DNA of 14,584 bases from Dongia_A sp964542425 (GTDB lineage Bacteria; Pseudomonadota; Alphaproteobacteria; Dongiales; Dongiaceae): positions 1 through 14,584 of the forward strand of contig CAZIUB010000049.1 in the NCBI GenBank assembly GCA_964542425.1, read 5' to 3'. The first letter of the stretch is position 1. Every line of letters starts with the position of its first letter. Shown here piece by piece: positions 6,731 through 13,442 of the stretch. The notes beneath the pieces are model-generated. The model made no database searches, had not been told where the DNA came from, and saw nothing but the letters and a program-made list of their open reading frames with translations. The position numbers were made by a program, and so were the translations under genes.

Positions 6731-6937
6731 GATTCGTCGGGGCCGTTCCGAGTGGCGCGTTGACGAGACCAGAGTACTCCATGGCGAAAGGCGTTCAAGG
6801 TTTTCGCGCGCTGAATTGCCAATTTCCGACGATATCTGTAGGTTTGATGGGTCTTGTGTTCTTGTTCATGGGCACCAGGCGCCGGTTGACCGCCGCAAGG
6901 AATAATCCTTGCGCCCTGTATCAACAATGGAGGGACG
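6731..6937. promoter_or_regulatory. Divergent promoter region of the lipid cluster, with 20-bp palindrome
   Basis: This 207-nt spacer must drive both operons. I could not assign convincing -35/-10 pairs on either strand. The clearest element is a perfect palindrome with 8-nt arms at 6894-6901 and 6906-6913 around ATAA (CGCAAGGA and TCCTTGCG), ending 24 nt before the ynbC start. It could bind a regulator or form a hairpin in the ynbC leader. A GGAGGG at 6929-6934 serves ynbC. No small gene was convincing here. Confidence 0.45.
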
Positions 6938-8686
6938 ATGCGCGCGGTGGAAGAGAAGGCGTTTCAAGCGCACGACGGCGTCGAATTGTTCTATCGATTT
7001 TGGCCTGCGGCCAGTGAAACACCCAAAGGAGCCATCCTGCTGTTTCACCGCGGCCACGAGCATTCGGGCCGAATGGCGCATGTGGCGGAGGAGCTCGACC
7101 TTCCGGAATACGCGATGTTCGCCTGGGACGCTCGCGGTCACGGTCGCTCGCCCGGCCGGAGGGGGTATAGCCCGAGCCTCGGCACATCCGTTCGCGACGT
7201 CGATGACCTTGTCCGCCATATTACGAAGGCCTACGGGATTGCCTTGGAGAACATGGCCGTAATCGCGCAAAGCGTCGGGGCGGTCGTGGTTTCGATCTGG
7301 GCGCATGATTTCGCGCCCAATATCCGGTGCATGGTTTTGGCCTCCCCCGCGTTCAAGGTCAAACTCTATTTCCCGTTTGCCCGGCTCGGGCTGAAGATGC
7401 GATATGCCAGGAGCGGGCTCTTTTTCGTCAATTCCTACGTCAAGCCGCAATTCCTGACCCACGATCCCGGGCGCATCGCCTCATACCGGGCCGATCCGTT
7501 GATTACCCGACCGATCGCGGTGAATATCTTGCTCTCCCTCTACGAGGCGGCCGAGCGCATCGTTGCGGATGCCAGAGCCATTGTCATACCGACCCAGCTC
7601 CTGATTTCGGGCGCCGATTGGGTCGTTCATCACGCACCGCAACACCGGTTCTACGAGAACCTGGGCGCGTCGATCAAGGAACGGCATCTCCTGCCCGGCT
7701 TCTACCACGACACGTTGGGCGAGCGTGACCGTGCGAGCGTCATTTCGCGGGCGCGCCGGTTCATCGCCGAAAGATTCGCCCAGCCGCTCAATCGGCCGTC
7801 TCTGCTGGACGCCGACGCCATGGGCTTTACGCGCGATGAGGCCGATCGGCTTCAATCGCCCCTGCCATTGTTGTCGTGGCGCGGGCTTTTTTGGGCAACT
7901 ACTCGCCGCGCATTGAAGATTGGTGGCTATCTGTCCAGTGGAATCGCGCTTGGTCACCGAACGGGATTCGATTCCGGCTCCACGCTCGACTACGTCTACC
8001 GCAACCAGCCCCAGGGATGGGGAGCGCTGGGTCGTTTCGTCGATTCGCAATACCTCAATTCGGTCGGCTGGAAGGGCATTCGCCAGCGGAAAGTTCATAT
8101 CGAGGAGATACTGAAATCCGCGATCGATCGATTGCGTCGCAAGGGCCAACCCATTCGCGTGTTGGACATCGCGGCCGGCCACGGAAGGTATGTGCTGGAC
8201 GCGCTCAAGGACGCGAGCGCGAAGCCGGATTCCATTCTGTTGCGCGACTACAGCGACTTGAATGTCAATTCCGGGACGGCGCTCATCGCCGACAGCGGGC
8301 TTTCCGAGATCGCGACCTTCGAGAAGGGCGATGCCTTCGACCGGGAAAGCCTCGCCAGCGTGCGGCCACCCCCGACGATCGGTATCGTCTCGGGCCTCTA
8401 TGAGCTCTTCGCCGACAATTCCATGGTGCGCCGGTCGCTCGATGGTCTCAAGGACGCGATCGCGCCAGGCGGCCTTCTCATCTATACCGGCCAGCCCTGG
8501 CACCCGCAACTCGAGTTCATCGCTCGTGCGCTCACAAGCCATCGACAGGGCCAAGCCTGGGTCATGCGTCGACGCACACAGGCCGAGATGGATGAGCTCG
8601 TGGCGGCGGCGGGGTTCCGGAAATTGGAGCAACGCATCGATGAATGGGGCATCTTCACGGTCTCGCTCGCCGAGCGCGTTTCTTGA
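6938..8686 (+). CDS. ynbC: Alpha/beta hydrolase-methyltransferase fusion protein, YnbC-like
   Basis: This 582-aa two-domain protein matches the unusual domain order of E. coli YnbC (585 aa from memory). The N-terminal alpha/beta hydrolase (about 1-285) is lysophospholipase-like: HRGHEHSGR (37-45), WDARGHGRSPG (63-73), nucleophile S112 in IAQSVG, acid D227 in ISGADWVV and H257 in GFYHD. The nucleophile elbow has Ala in place of the usual first Gly. The C-terminal class I SAM methyltransferase (about 380-582) has motif I VLDIAAGHGRYVLDAL (408-423), RDYSDLN (436-442) and a late APGGLLIYTGQPWHPQ (509-524) strand. GGAGGG three bases before the ATG sets the start. It probably deacylates, acylates or methylates the cluster's lipid product; substrates are unknown. 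No membrane segment is evident. Confidence 0.9.
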   Translation: MRAVEEKAFQAHDGVELFYRFWPAASETPKGAILLFHRGHEHSGRMAHVAEELDLPEYAMFAWDARGHGRSPGRRGYSPSLGTSVRDVDDLVRHITKAYGIALENMAVIAQSVGAVVVSIWAHDFAPNIRCMVLASPAFKVKLYFPFARLGLKMRYARSGLFFVNSYVKPQFLTHDPGRIASYRADPLITRPIAVNILLSLYEAAERIVADARAIVIPTQLLISGADWVVHHAPQHRFYENLGASIKERHLLPGFYHDTLGERDRASVISRARRFIAERFAQPLNRPSLLDADAMGFTRDEADRLQSPLPLLSWRGLFWATTRRALKIGGYLSSGIALGHRTGFDSGSTLDYVYRNQPQGWGALGRFVDSQYLNSVGWKGIRQRKVHIEEILKSAIDRLRRKGQPIRVLDIAAGHGRYVLDALKDASAKPDSILLRDYSDLNVNSGTALIADSGLSEIATFEKGDAFDRESLASVRPPPTIGIVSGLYELFADNSMVRRSLDGLKDAIAPGGLLIYTGQPWHPQLEFIARALTSHRQGQAWVMRRRTQAEMDELVAAAGFRKLEQRIDEWGIFTVSLAERVS

Positions 8687-8705
8687 AAACTCTCGCACGA
8701 AACCG

Positions 8706-9416
8706 ATGGTTGCGCCGAATTCACGGCTTGGACTGACACGCGATCGACGCCGTTTGATCATGGCTTGGCGCTATGCATTTGGCGCGGCCATCGTTGGCGC
8801 GGCCGCGCTGGGGATCGGCGGTCCTGGATGGTGGCTGCTGTGGCCGGCGATTTCTCTCGCCTCGGTTTCCGGAAATTACGCGTTCTTTGGCCCCGAGGGC
8901 TTCCGGAAGCGGCCGGACGGAAGCATGAGCATGGCTGCGATCATCGTGCATGCGCCGTATTTGCTCGGTGCCTGGGTCAACTCCCGAATCTGGACCCGCA
9001 ATGAGCCCGCGCCGGTCTCGCTACGACAGGGCATCATGCTGGGGCGTATCCCTTCGCGCCGGGAGGCCAGGCAATTCAGGACGATCATCGATCTTTGCGC
9101 CGAATTGCCGGCGACGAATCGGCGGGTGGATTGGCAATCGTTCCCTTTGCTTGATCTCGTTACACCGGATGTATCGCAATTGCGGGCGGCGATCGCGGCA
9201 ATCGAGCGCGCCAAGACAAAGGGCCCGGTTCTGGTTTGCTGCGCCCTTGGCTATTCGCGAAGCGTCAGTGCGCTCACGGCCTGGCTCTTGAGCACTGGGC
9301 AAGCAGAAAACCTCGACGACGCGATCGAGCAGATGCGCCGGATACGCCCCAGAATGGTCCTGCACGAAGATGACAGAGCTTCGATCGCCAAGACAGCGTC
9401 GCGAGAAGAACCATGA
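8706..9416 (+). CDS. Membrane-anchored dual-specificity phosphatase (YnbD-like C-terminal domain)
   Basis: In this 236-aa protein, after a basic N-terminus (RDRRR 12-16), hydrophobic segments span about 23-60 and 77-92. A cysteine phosphatase domain fills about 100-230. The signature loop is VLVCCALGYSRS (175-186): C179-x5-R185 gives the nucleophile and phosphate-binding arginine. Residue 178 is Cys where the HCxxGxxR form has His. A general acid may be D150 or D155 (LLDLVTPD). E. coli YnbD is larger, so this resembles only its second half. PTPMT1-type enzymes of this fold dephosphorylate phosphatidylglycerophosphate, so a lipid phosphate is a reasonable substrate (inference). An ATG at 8760 is an alternative start; 8706 keeps the basic flank and lies 19 nt after ynbC. 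Confidence 0.82.
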   Translation: MVAPNSRLGLTRDRRRLIMAWRYAFGAAIVGAAALGIGGPGWWLLWPAISLASVSGNYAFFGPEGFRKRPDGSMSMAAIIVHAPYLLGAWVNSRIWTRNEPAPVSLRQGIMLGRIPSRREARQFRTIIDLCAELPATNRRVDWQSFPLLDLVTPDVSQLRAAIAAIERAKTKGPVLVCCALGYSRSVSALTAWLLSTGQAENLDDAIEQMRRIRPRMVLHEDDRASIAKTASREEP

Positions 9417-9865
9417 ATTCCGGCCTGCCCGACCAAGACCTGCTGCGAGTGACGGCAGCGCTGCTCAATCGAGGCTGTAGCATCGATCGCCTTTCGCGCT
9501 TGATGATCGTGGCGGCGCTGTTGGCATTGATGGGAAGCGGTTTGGCCGGAGGCGCGGGGCCGATCCTGATTGTGACACTCGTTTTGTCGGCCCTTGCCGG
9601 CCTGGTTTCTCTCTATTTCAGCGTTCGCGTTGGATTTGATGCCGCGCTATTCCTGCAAGTCGCGGATGCCAAGGAGGGACCGGTCGATCTCCAAGGTCTT
9701 GATCTTGCGCTGGTCGATCTCGGCTTGCTGCCGAGAGACAAGGCCGGAAGGCCGGTCAAGGCACGAGTTTCGGGCGCCATGCGGCTCTTTCGCTACCAAA
9801 TCGGCGTCGCGCTCCTTCAATTGATCTTGATTCTTGTCGCCGCGATCCTTGCCGGCTTGGGATGA
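9413..9865 (+). CDS. Hypothetical membrane protein, last gene of the plus-strand lipid operon
   Basis: I do not recognise this 150-aa protein. It starts with an ATGA overlap on the preceding phosphatase stop, so it is translationally coupled and very likely works with it. Residues 1-27 are polar. Two hydrophobic segments follow at about 30-46 and 50-70, with a third at about 129-149. Between them is a soluble stretch (about 75-128) with many acidic residues and a basic patch, RDKAGRPVKAR (108-118). There is no catalytic motif, Cys pair or His cluster. A scaffold, stabilising partner or substrate-handling subunit of the lipid cluster is possible. It ends 19 nt before the convergent hydratase gene. 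Confidence 0.8.
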   Translation: MNSGLPDQDLLRVTAALLNRGCSIDRLSRLMIVAALLALMGSGLAGGAGPILIVTLVLSALAGLVSLYFSVRVGFDAALFLQVADAKEGPVDLQGLDLALVDLGLLPRDKAGRPVKARVSGAMRLFRYQIGVALLQLILILVAAILAGLG

Positions 9866-9884
9866 CGCGGTGTCAACGGGCCCC

Positions 9885-10667
9885 CTACCGCCCGATGAAG
9901 CGTGGCGCGCGCTTGGCGAGGAAGGCCGCGCGGCCCTCCTGGAAATCCTCGGTGTCGCCGGCTTGGCCCTGCATCTCGGCCTCGAGCGCCAGTTGCTGGT
10001 CCAGCGAGTGATGCTCGCCGGCGCCGATCGCCTGCTTCAAAAGCCCGATCGCGATGCTCGGCAATTGGGCCAGGCGCTCGGCCATTTCATCGGTCGCCCC
10101 CTGGAATTCCGCCTCCGGCACCGCCTTCCAGATGAGGCCCCAATCGGCCGCGGTCTTGGCATCGATCGTTTCGCCGAGCATGGAAAGGCCAAGGGCGCGC
10201 GCGTGGCCGGCGAGGCGGGGCAGGAAGTAGGTCAGACCGCAATCGGGAATGAGGCCGATCTTGACGAAGATGGGCGCGAAACTGGCGGCTTCGCTTGCGA
10301 TCACAAGATCGCAGGCGAGCGCCAGTCCACACCCGGCTCCGGCGGCGATGCCGTTCACCGCCGCCAGCACCGGCCGGTCGAGGGCACGGATCTGGCGCAC
10401 GACCGGATTGTAGTGGCGCTCCATCACATCGCGGATGGCCGCGCCATCCTCGACCGAGCCGGGCTCGCCCAGATCCTGTCCCGCGCAAAAGGCCCGGCCC
10501 ATTCCGGTGATGATGATGGCGCGCACGCCATCATCGCCGGCGATGTCGGCGAGCGCGTCGCTCAAGGCCTGGAGCATCGCCCTAGTGCAGGCATTGAGCC
10601 GTTCCGGCCGATTGAGCGCCAGGCGCGCGATGGCGCCAGAATCGGATCTGATCACTTCATCGGTCAT
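9885..10667 (-). CDS. paaG: Enoyl-CoA hydratase/isomerase, PaaG-like
   Basis: This 260-aa crotonase-fold protein acts on CoA thioesters. The oxyanion hole is formed by AFCAGQDL (59-66) and NGIAAGAGCGLALACD (105-120). In the second active-site region, PIFVKIGLIPDCGLTYFLPR (132-151) carries Asp142 and a PaaG-like LPRL ending; PaaG isomerises epoxyphenylacetyl-CoA to an oxepin-CoA using one acidic residue. The C-terminal EDFQEGRAAFLAKRAPRF is typical of this family. No other paa genes are visible, so participation in phenylacetate breakdown is unproven and it may be a general fatty acyl-CoA hydratase or isomerase. The ATG at 10667 (MTDEVIRS) has GAGG just upstream. The stop is a TAG at 9885-9887. 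It is monocistronic here. Confidence 0.85.
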   Translation of the reverse strand: MTDEVIRSDSGAIARLALNRPERLNACTRAMLQALSDALADIAGDDGVRAIIITGMGRAFCAGQDLGEPGSVEDGAAIRDVMERHYNPVVRQIRALDRPVLAAVNGIAAGAGCGLALACDLVIASEAASFAPIFVKIGLIPDCGLTYFLPRLAGHARALGLSMLGETIDAKTAADWGLIWKAVPEAEFQGATDEMAERLAQLPSIAIGLLKQAIGAGEHHSLDQQLALEAEMQGQAGDTEDFQEGRAAFLAKRAPRFIGR

Positions 10668-10814
10668 GGGCCTCGGCCGCCCTTCTTCGATTGGCGTTGT
10701 GGAACGCACGCATCTTGGCGATATTCCCTTGCTCGCGCAACGCGCCAGTGGTCGGCAACCGGCATTCCGCTCTAGGGACATGTCGACCCGGGCCGCCAGC
10801 AATCTCAAAGTGTT

Positions 10815-10868
10815 GTGGTGCGACGCCAACACGAATGAGAGGAACAAGAAGCGTTAGCGTCGCACCAC
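10815..10868. repeat. 12-nt perfect inverted repeat with 30-nt spacer
   Basis: GTGGTGCGACGC at 10815-10826 pairs with GCGTCGCACCAC at 10857-10868. It sits in the 225-nt spacer between the divergent hydratase and DUF423 genes and ends 24 nt before the DUF423 start. It could form a leader hairpin or a split operator. No T-run follows, so it is not a normal terminator. Confidence 0.55.
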
Positions 10869-10892
10869 TAGGAAATCGGGAGGGGAACCAAC

Positions 10893-11261
10893 ATGCGCCT
10901 TTGGCTGATCGGTGGCGCCTTCAACGGCGTCCTTGGCATCCTGGCCGGCGCATTGTCGGGCCACGCCGCGATCCCGGTGTTGGTTGGCGGCGACGCGGTG
11001 GTGCGGATGGGCGAGCATTACCAGTTCTGGCACGCCGCCGTGTTGCTGGCGCTGGGCGCGTTGCCCGCCAGAGTCATGGTCGGAATGATGCGCAATGGTG
11101 GGTTTTGCCTGCTGGTCGGGGCGACATTGTTCGGGATCTCGGTGCAAGTGGCGGCGATCGGGGGCTGGCCGTCGCTGCTGATCTTGGCCTGGGCGGGATT
11201 GGCCCTGCTGGCCGTCGGCTGGCTGTTGTTGCTGGCGGGTGCGATCAGGTTGCGCGACTGA
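10893..11261 (+). CDS. DUF423 family membrane protein (first copy)
   Basis: This 122-aa small integral membrane protein has about four hydrophobic helices. Family features are the N-terminal GGAFNGVLGILAGALSGHA (7-25), which corresponds to the GAxxGxxGVxxGAFGAH pattern, and EHYQFWHAAVLLALG (41-55), which corresponds to the YQxxHA motif. The molecular function of the family (YgdD type) is unknown. The strong Shine-Dalgarno GGGAGGGG at 10878-10885 supports the start at MRLWLIGGAFNG. A second, diverged copy begins about 500 nt downstream at 11772 with an almost identical first seven residues. A decayed DUF3293 gene lies between them on the other strand. Confidence 0.85.
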   Translation: MRLWLIGGAFNGVLGILAGALSGHAAIPVLVGGDAVVRMGEHYQFWHAAVLLALGALPARVMVGMMRNGGFCLLVGATLFGISVQVAAIGGWPSLLILAWAGLALLAVGWLLLLAGAIRLRD

Positions 11262-11272
11262 TACGCCGATCT

Positions 11273-11699
11273 CTCGGCAAGAACCAGCCGGGGAAGGGAA
11301 TCCGGCCCCGCGAACACGAATCCAGCTTGGTCGAATTATCGCGCCAACCGGTAGGCGTGACCAAAATCAATGTCCAACACCAACGAACTTTCCTCGCCCG
11401 GCCATTCACCCCTTGGGGTCGATGCCAATTCCATCGAGCCAGGCCGATCCGGATCTCCGAATGCGGTCAAGGAATAGGGACTGCATGGCACGGTTCCTTG
11501 TGGGATCCGTCATTTTCGACAGTGGGTTGTGGGTGGTCAGGAACGCCGCCTTGTGGATGTCGCGCGCTGGGAGTAACTCGGCCAGGGGAGCCGATCGGCG
11601 ATCCACCCGAAGGTCGAAGGGGGCCGCGCCGCCGGTGACGCGATGGAGCGTCGCGCGATAGGGATCGAGCAAATGGGACCGCCGAATGGCCGCGTTCAT
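11273..11699 (-). pseudogene. DUF3293 protein gene, degraded (frameshift plus in-frame stop)
   Basis: From the ATG at 11699, MNAAIRRSHLLDPYRATLHR starts a DUF3293-like protein, including AAFLTTHNPLSKMTDPTRNR and GIGIDPKG. The frame then stops at 11406-11408. Shifting at the C-run 11409-11412 restores the expected continuation GEWPGEESSLVLDIDFGHAY, the family's GxWPxEES segment. That frame meets a TAA at 11336-11338, beyond which FDQAGFVFAGPDSLPRLVLA continues the expected C-terminus. Removing one base from the run and reading through the stop would give one protein of about 140 aa. Two independent lesions suggest a true pseudogene rather than one sequencing error. It fills most of the 510-nt gap between the two DUF423 genes. 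The function of DUF3293 is unknown. Confidence 0.75.
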
Positions 11700-11771
11700 T
11701 GCCGAAATCCCTTTGGCAAACGGCACCCGACGTGGCGATAATGACCGGAGTGGCGGGGCGTGGGTGCGGGC

Positions 11772-12152
11772 ATGCGCTTATGGCTGATCGGGGCGGGGCT
11801 GAATGGAACCATGGGCGTGGTCATGGGCGCGCTTGCCGCGCATGGCCTGGAGGCGACCGGCATCGAATCGGCAACCGAGTTGGTCGAGACCGGCGCCGCC
11901 TATCAATTGTGGCACGCCGCGGCATTGGCCGGGCTAGGCGCCTGGGCGCGCAAGAATAGCGGGCGGTTGCTGAGCTTGTCGGGTTGGCTGCTGGGGCCGG
12001 GCGCGTTGTTGTTTAGCGGTGGCTTGTACGCCAATGCCCTGCCCGGATGGGAAATGCTGGCGCCCGTCTCGCCGGTGGGGGGCGTGGCCTTGATCATCGG
12101 TTGGGCGCTGGTGATCGGTGCTGGCCTGGTCGGGCGCGGCGGCACAAGATGA
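11772..12152 (+). CDS. DUF423 family membrane protein (second copy)
   Basis: This 126-aa protein has about four membrane helices. MRLWLIGAGLNGTMGVVMGA (1-20) followed by AAHG gives the family N-terminus, and GAAYQLWHAAALAGLGAW contains the YQxxHA motif. It is a diverged paralogue of the protein at 10893-11261, sharing the opening MRLWLIG. The ATG at 11772 is preferred over an in-frame GTG at 11760 because it matches the paralogue. Its stop overlaps the next start by 4 nt (ATGA), so it is coupled to the deacetylase gene. Function is unknown. Confidence 0.85.
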   Translation: MRLWLIGAGLNGTMGVVMGALAAHGLEATGIESATELVETGAAYQLWHAAALAGLGAWARKNSGRLLSLSGWLLGPGALLFSGGLYANALPGWEMLAPVSPVGGVALIIGWALVIGAGLVGRGGTR

Positions 12153-13075
12153 CAACCGCGCTCTTCAGCCATCCGGCCTGCCTCGGCCACGATACCGGCC
12201 CCGGCCACCCGGAAAGGGCGGCCAGGTTGACCGCGATTCTGGAGGCTCTGTCGGCGCCGGAATTCGCGGCTCTGGATCGTCGCGAAGCGCCGCGCGCCGA
12301 GCCGGGGCAAATCGCGCTCGCGCACGACCCGGAATACGTGACCGAGCTCTTGCGCCTGGTGCCCACGGGCGGGCATTTGTCGATGGATGGCGATACGCTG
12401 CTCTCGCCCGGCTCCGGCGAGGCGGCTTTGCACGCGGCGGGCGCGGTCATGGCGGCGGTCGATCTGGTGGTGGCGGGTGGCGCGAGCAATGCCTTTTGCG
12501 CGGTGCGGCCACCCGGCCACCATGCCGAGCGCGACATGGCGATGGGCTTTTGCGTGTTCAACAACGTGGCGCTCGGTGCCCGTCACGCGCGATCCGCGCA
12601 CGAAATCAAGCGCGTGGCCATCGTCGATTTCGATGTCCACCACGGCAATGGCACGCAACACATCTTCGCCGCCGATGCCTCGGTCATGTACGCCTCCACC
12701 CATCAGATGCCGCTCTATCCCGGCACCGGCGCCAAGAGCGAGCGGGGAATCGGCAACATTTGCAACGCGCCGCTGCCGCCCTATGCCGATGGCGCCGCCT
12801 TTCGCGAGGCCATCGAGGAGACGATCCTGCCGGCCCTCGATCGGTTCCGACCGGAACTGCTGATGGTTTCCGCCGGGTTCGACGCCCATCGCGCCGATCC
12901 CCTCGCCAATCTCGAATTGGAGACCGAGGATTTCGCCTGGGTGAGCGAAAAACTGGTTCACCTCGCCGCCCAGCATTGCCGGGGGCGCATCGTGTCCACG
13001 CTGGAGGGCGGCTACGATCTGGACGCCTTGGCCGAGGGCGCTTGCGCCCATGTGGCGGCCTTGATGGCAGGATAG
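12149..13075 (+). CDS. Histone deacetylase-like amidohydrolase/acetylpolyamine deacetylase family
   Basis: This 308-aa arginase/deacetylase-fold enzyme uses zinc to hydrolyse acetyl-lysine, acetylpolyamine or related amides. It has the full class II HDAC pattern: HDTGPGHPERAARL (14-27), RPPGHHAE (120-127) with the catalytic His pair, VDFDVHHGNGTQ (159-170) with zinc ligands D162 and H164, SAGFDAHRADPL (241-252) with zinc ligand D245, and LEGGYD (285-290) with the transition-state Tyr289. All catalytic residues are present. It starts inside the DUF423 stop (ATGA). In many alphaproteobacteria a similar gene precedes xseB and ispA, as here, though the reason is unknown. The in vivo substrate cannot be told from sequence. 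Confidence 0.92.
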   Translation: MTTALFSHPACLGHDTGPGHPERAARLTAILEALSAPEFAALDRREAPRAEPGQIALAHDPEYVTELLRLVPTGGHLSMDGDTLLSPGSGEAALHAAGAVMAAVDLVVAGGASNAFCAVRPPGHHAERDMAMGFCVFNNVALGARHARSAHEIKRVAIVDFDVHHGNGTQHIFAADASVMYASTHQMPLYPGTGAKSERGIGNICNAPLPPYADGAAFREAIEETILPALDRFRPELLMVSAGFDAHRADPLANLELETEDFAWVSEKLVHLAAQHCRGRIVSTLEGGYDLDALAEGACAHVAALMAG

Positions 13076-13165
13076 CAGGCATCGCGCGGCCGGCCTTGAT
13101 GAAGGCGATAGGGGCCGATAGAATGCGCCCGAATTGGTTTTCCCGCGGGCTTCATCGAGGCAGGC

Positions 13166-13432
13166 ATGGCCAAGAATGAAACGGCCGGAGCGTCCATTCC
13201 GGCCGACATCGGCGCGTTGAGTTTCGAGGACGCACTTGCCCAATTGCAGGAGCTGGTCAAGCGCCTGGAAAAGGGCGAGAGCAAGCTCGAGGAGGCGATC
13301 CGCGCCTATGAGCGGGGCGCGCATTTGAAGCGCCATTGCGAGGCCAAGTTGCGCGAGGCGCAACTAAAGGTCGAGAAAATCGTGCTGGGCGACGACGGCT
13401 CGCCCAGCGCCGTGCCGATCAAGCTGGATTGA
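13166..13432 (+). CDS. xseB: Exodeoxyribonuclease VII small subunit
   Basis: This 88-aa coiled-coil protein pairs with the large subunit XseA to degrade single-stranded DNA to short oligonucleotides. The family blocks are SFEDALAQLQELVKRLEKGE (19-38) and KLEEAIRAYERGAHLKRHCE (40-59), forming the helical hairpin that binds XseA. The N-terminal 15 residues and the C-terminal tail are variable. The start has AGGCAGG just upstream. It follows the deacetylase gene by 90 nt and precedes ispA by 10 nt, a common proteobacterial order. Confidence 0.94.
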   Translation: MAKNETAGASIPADIGALSFEDALAQLQELVKRLEKGESKLEEAIRAYERGAHLKRHCEAKLREAQLKVEKIVLGDDGSPSAVPIKLD

Positions 13433-13442
13433 GGTCCGACCG

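Noticed and set aside
7481..8761. Open frame of 426 codons on the minus strand
   Set aside because: Antisense to ynbC, whose two domains and ribosome binding site are clear. No recognisable motif.
10668..10847. N-terminal extension of the hydratase to 10847
   Set aside because: The extra 60 residues have no crotonase similarity and non-coding-like composition. MTDEVIRS at 10667 is the normal family start.
11903..13363. Open frame of 486 codons on the minus strand
   Set aside because: It is antisense to the deacetylase, xseB and second DUF423 genes, all well supported. Low-complexity composition and no family motif mark it as a GC-rich shadow frame.
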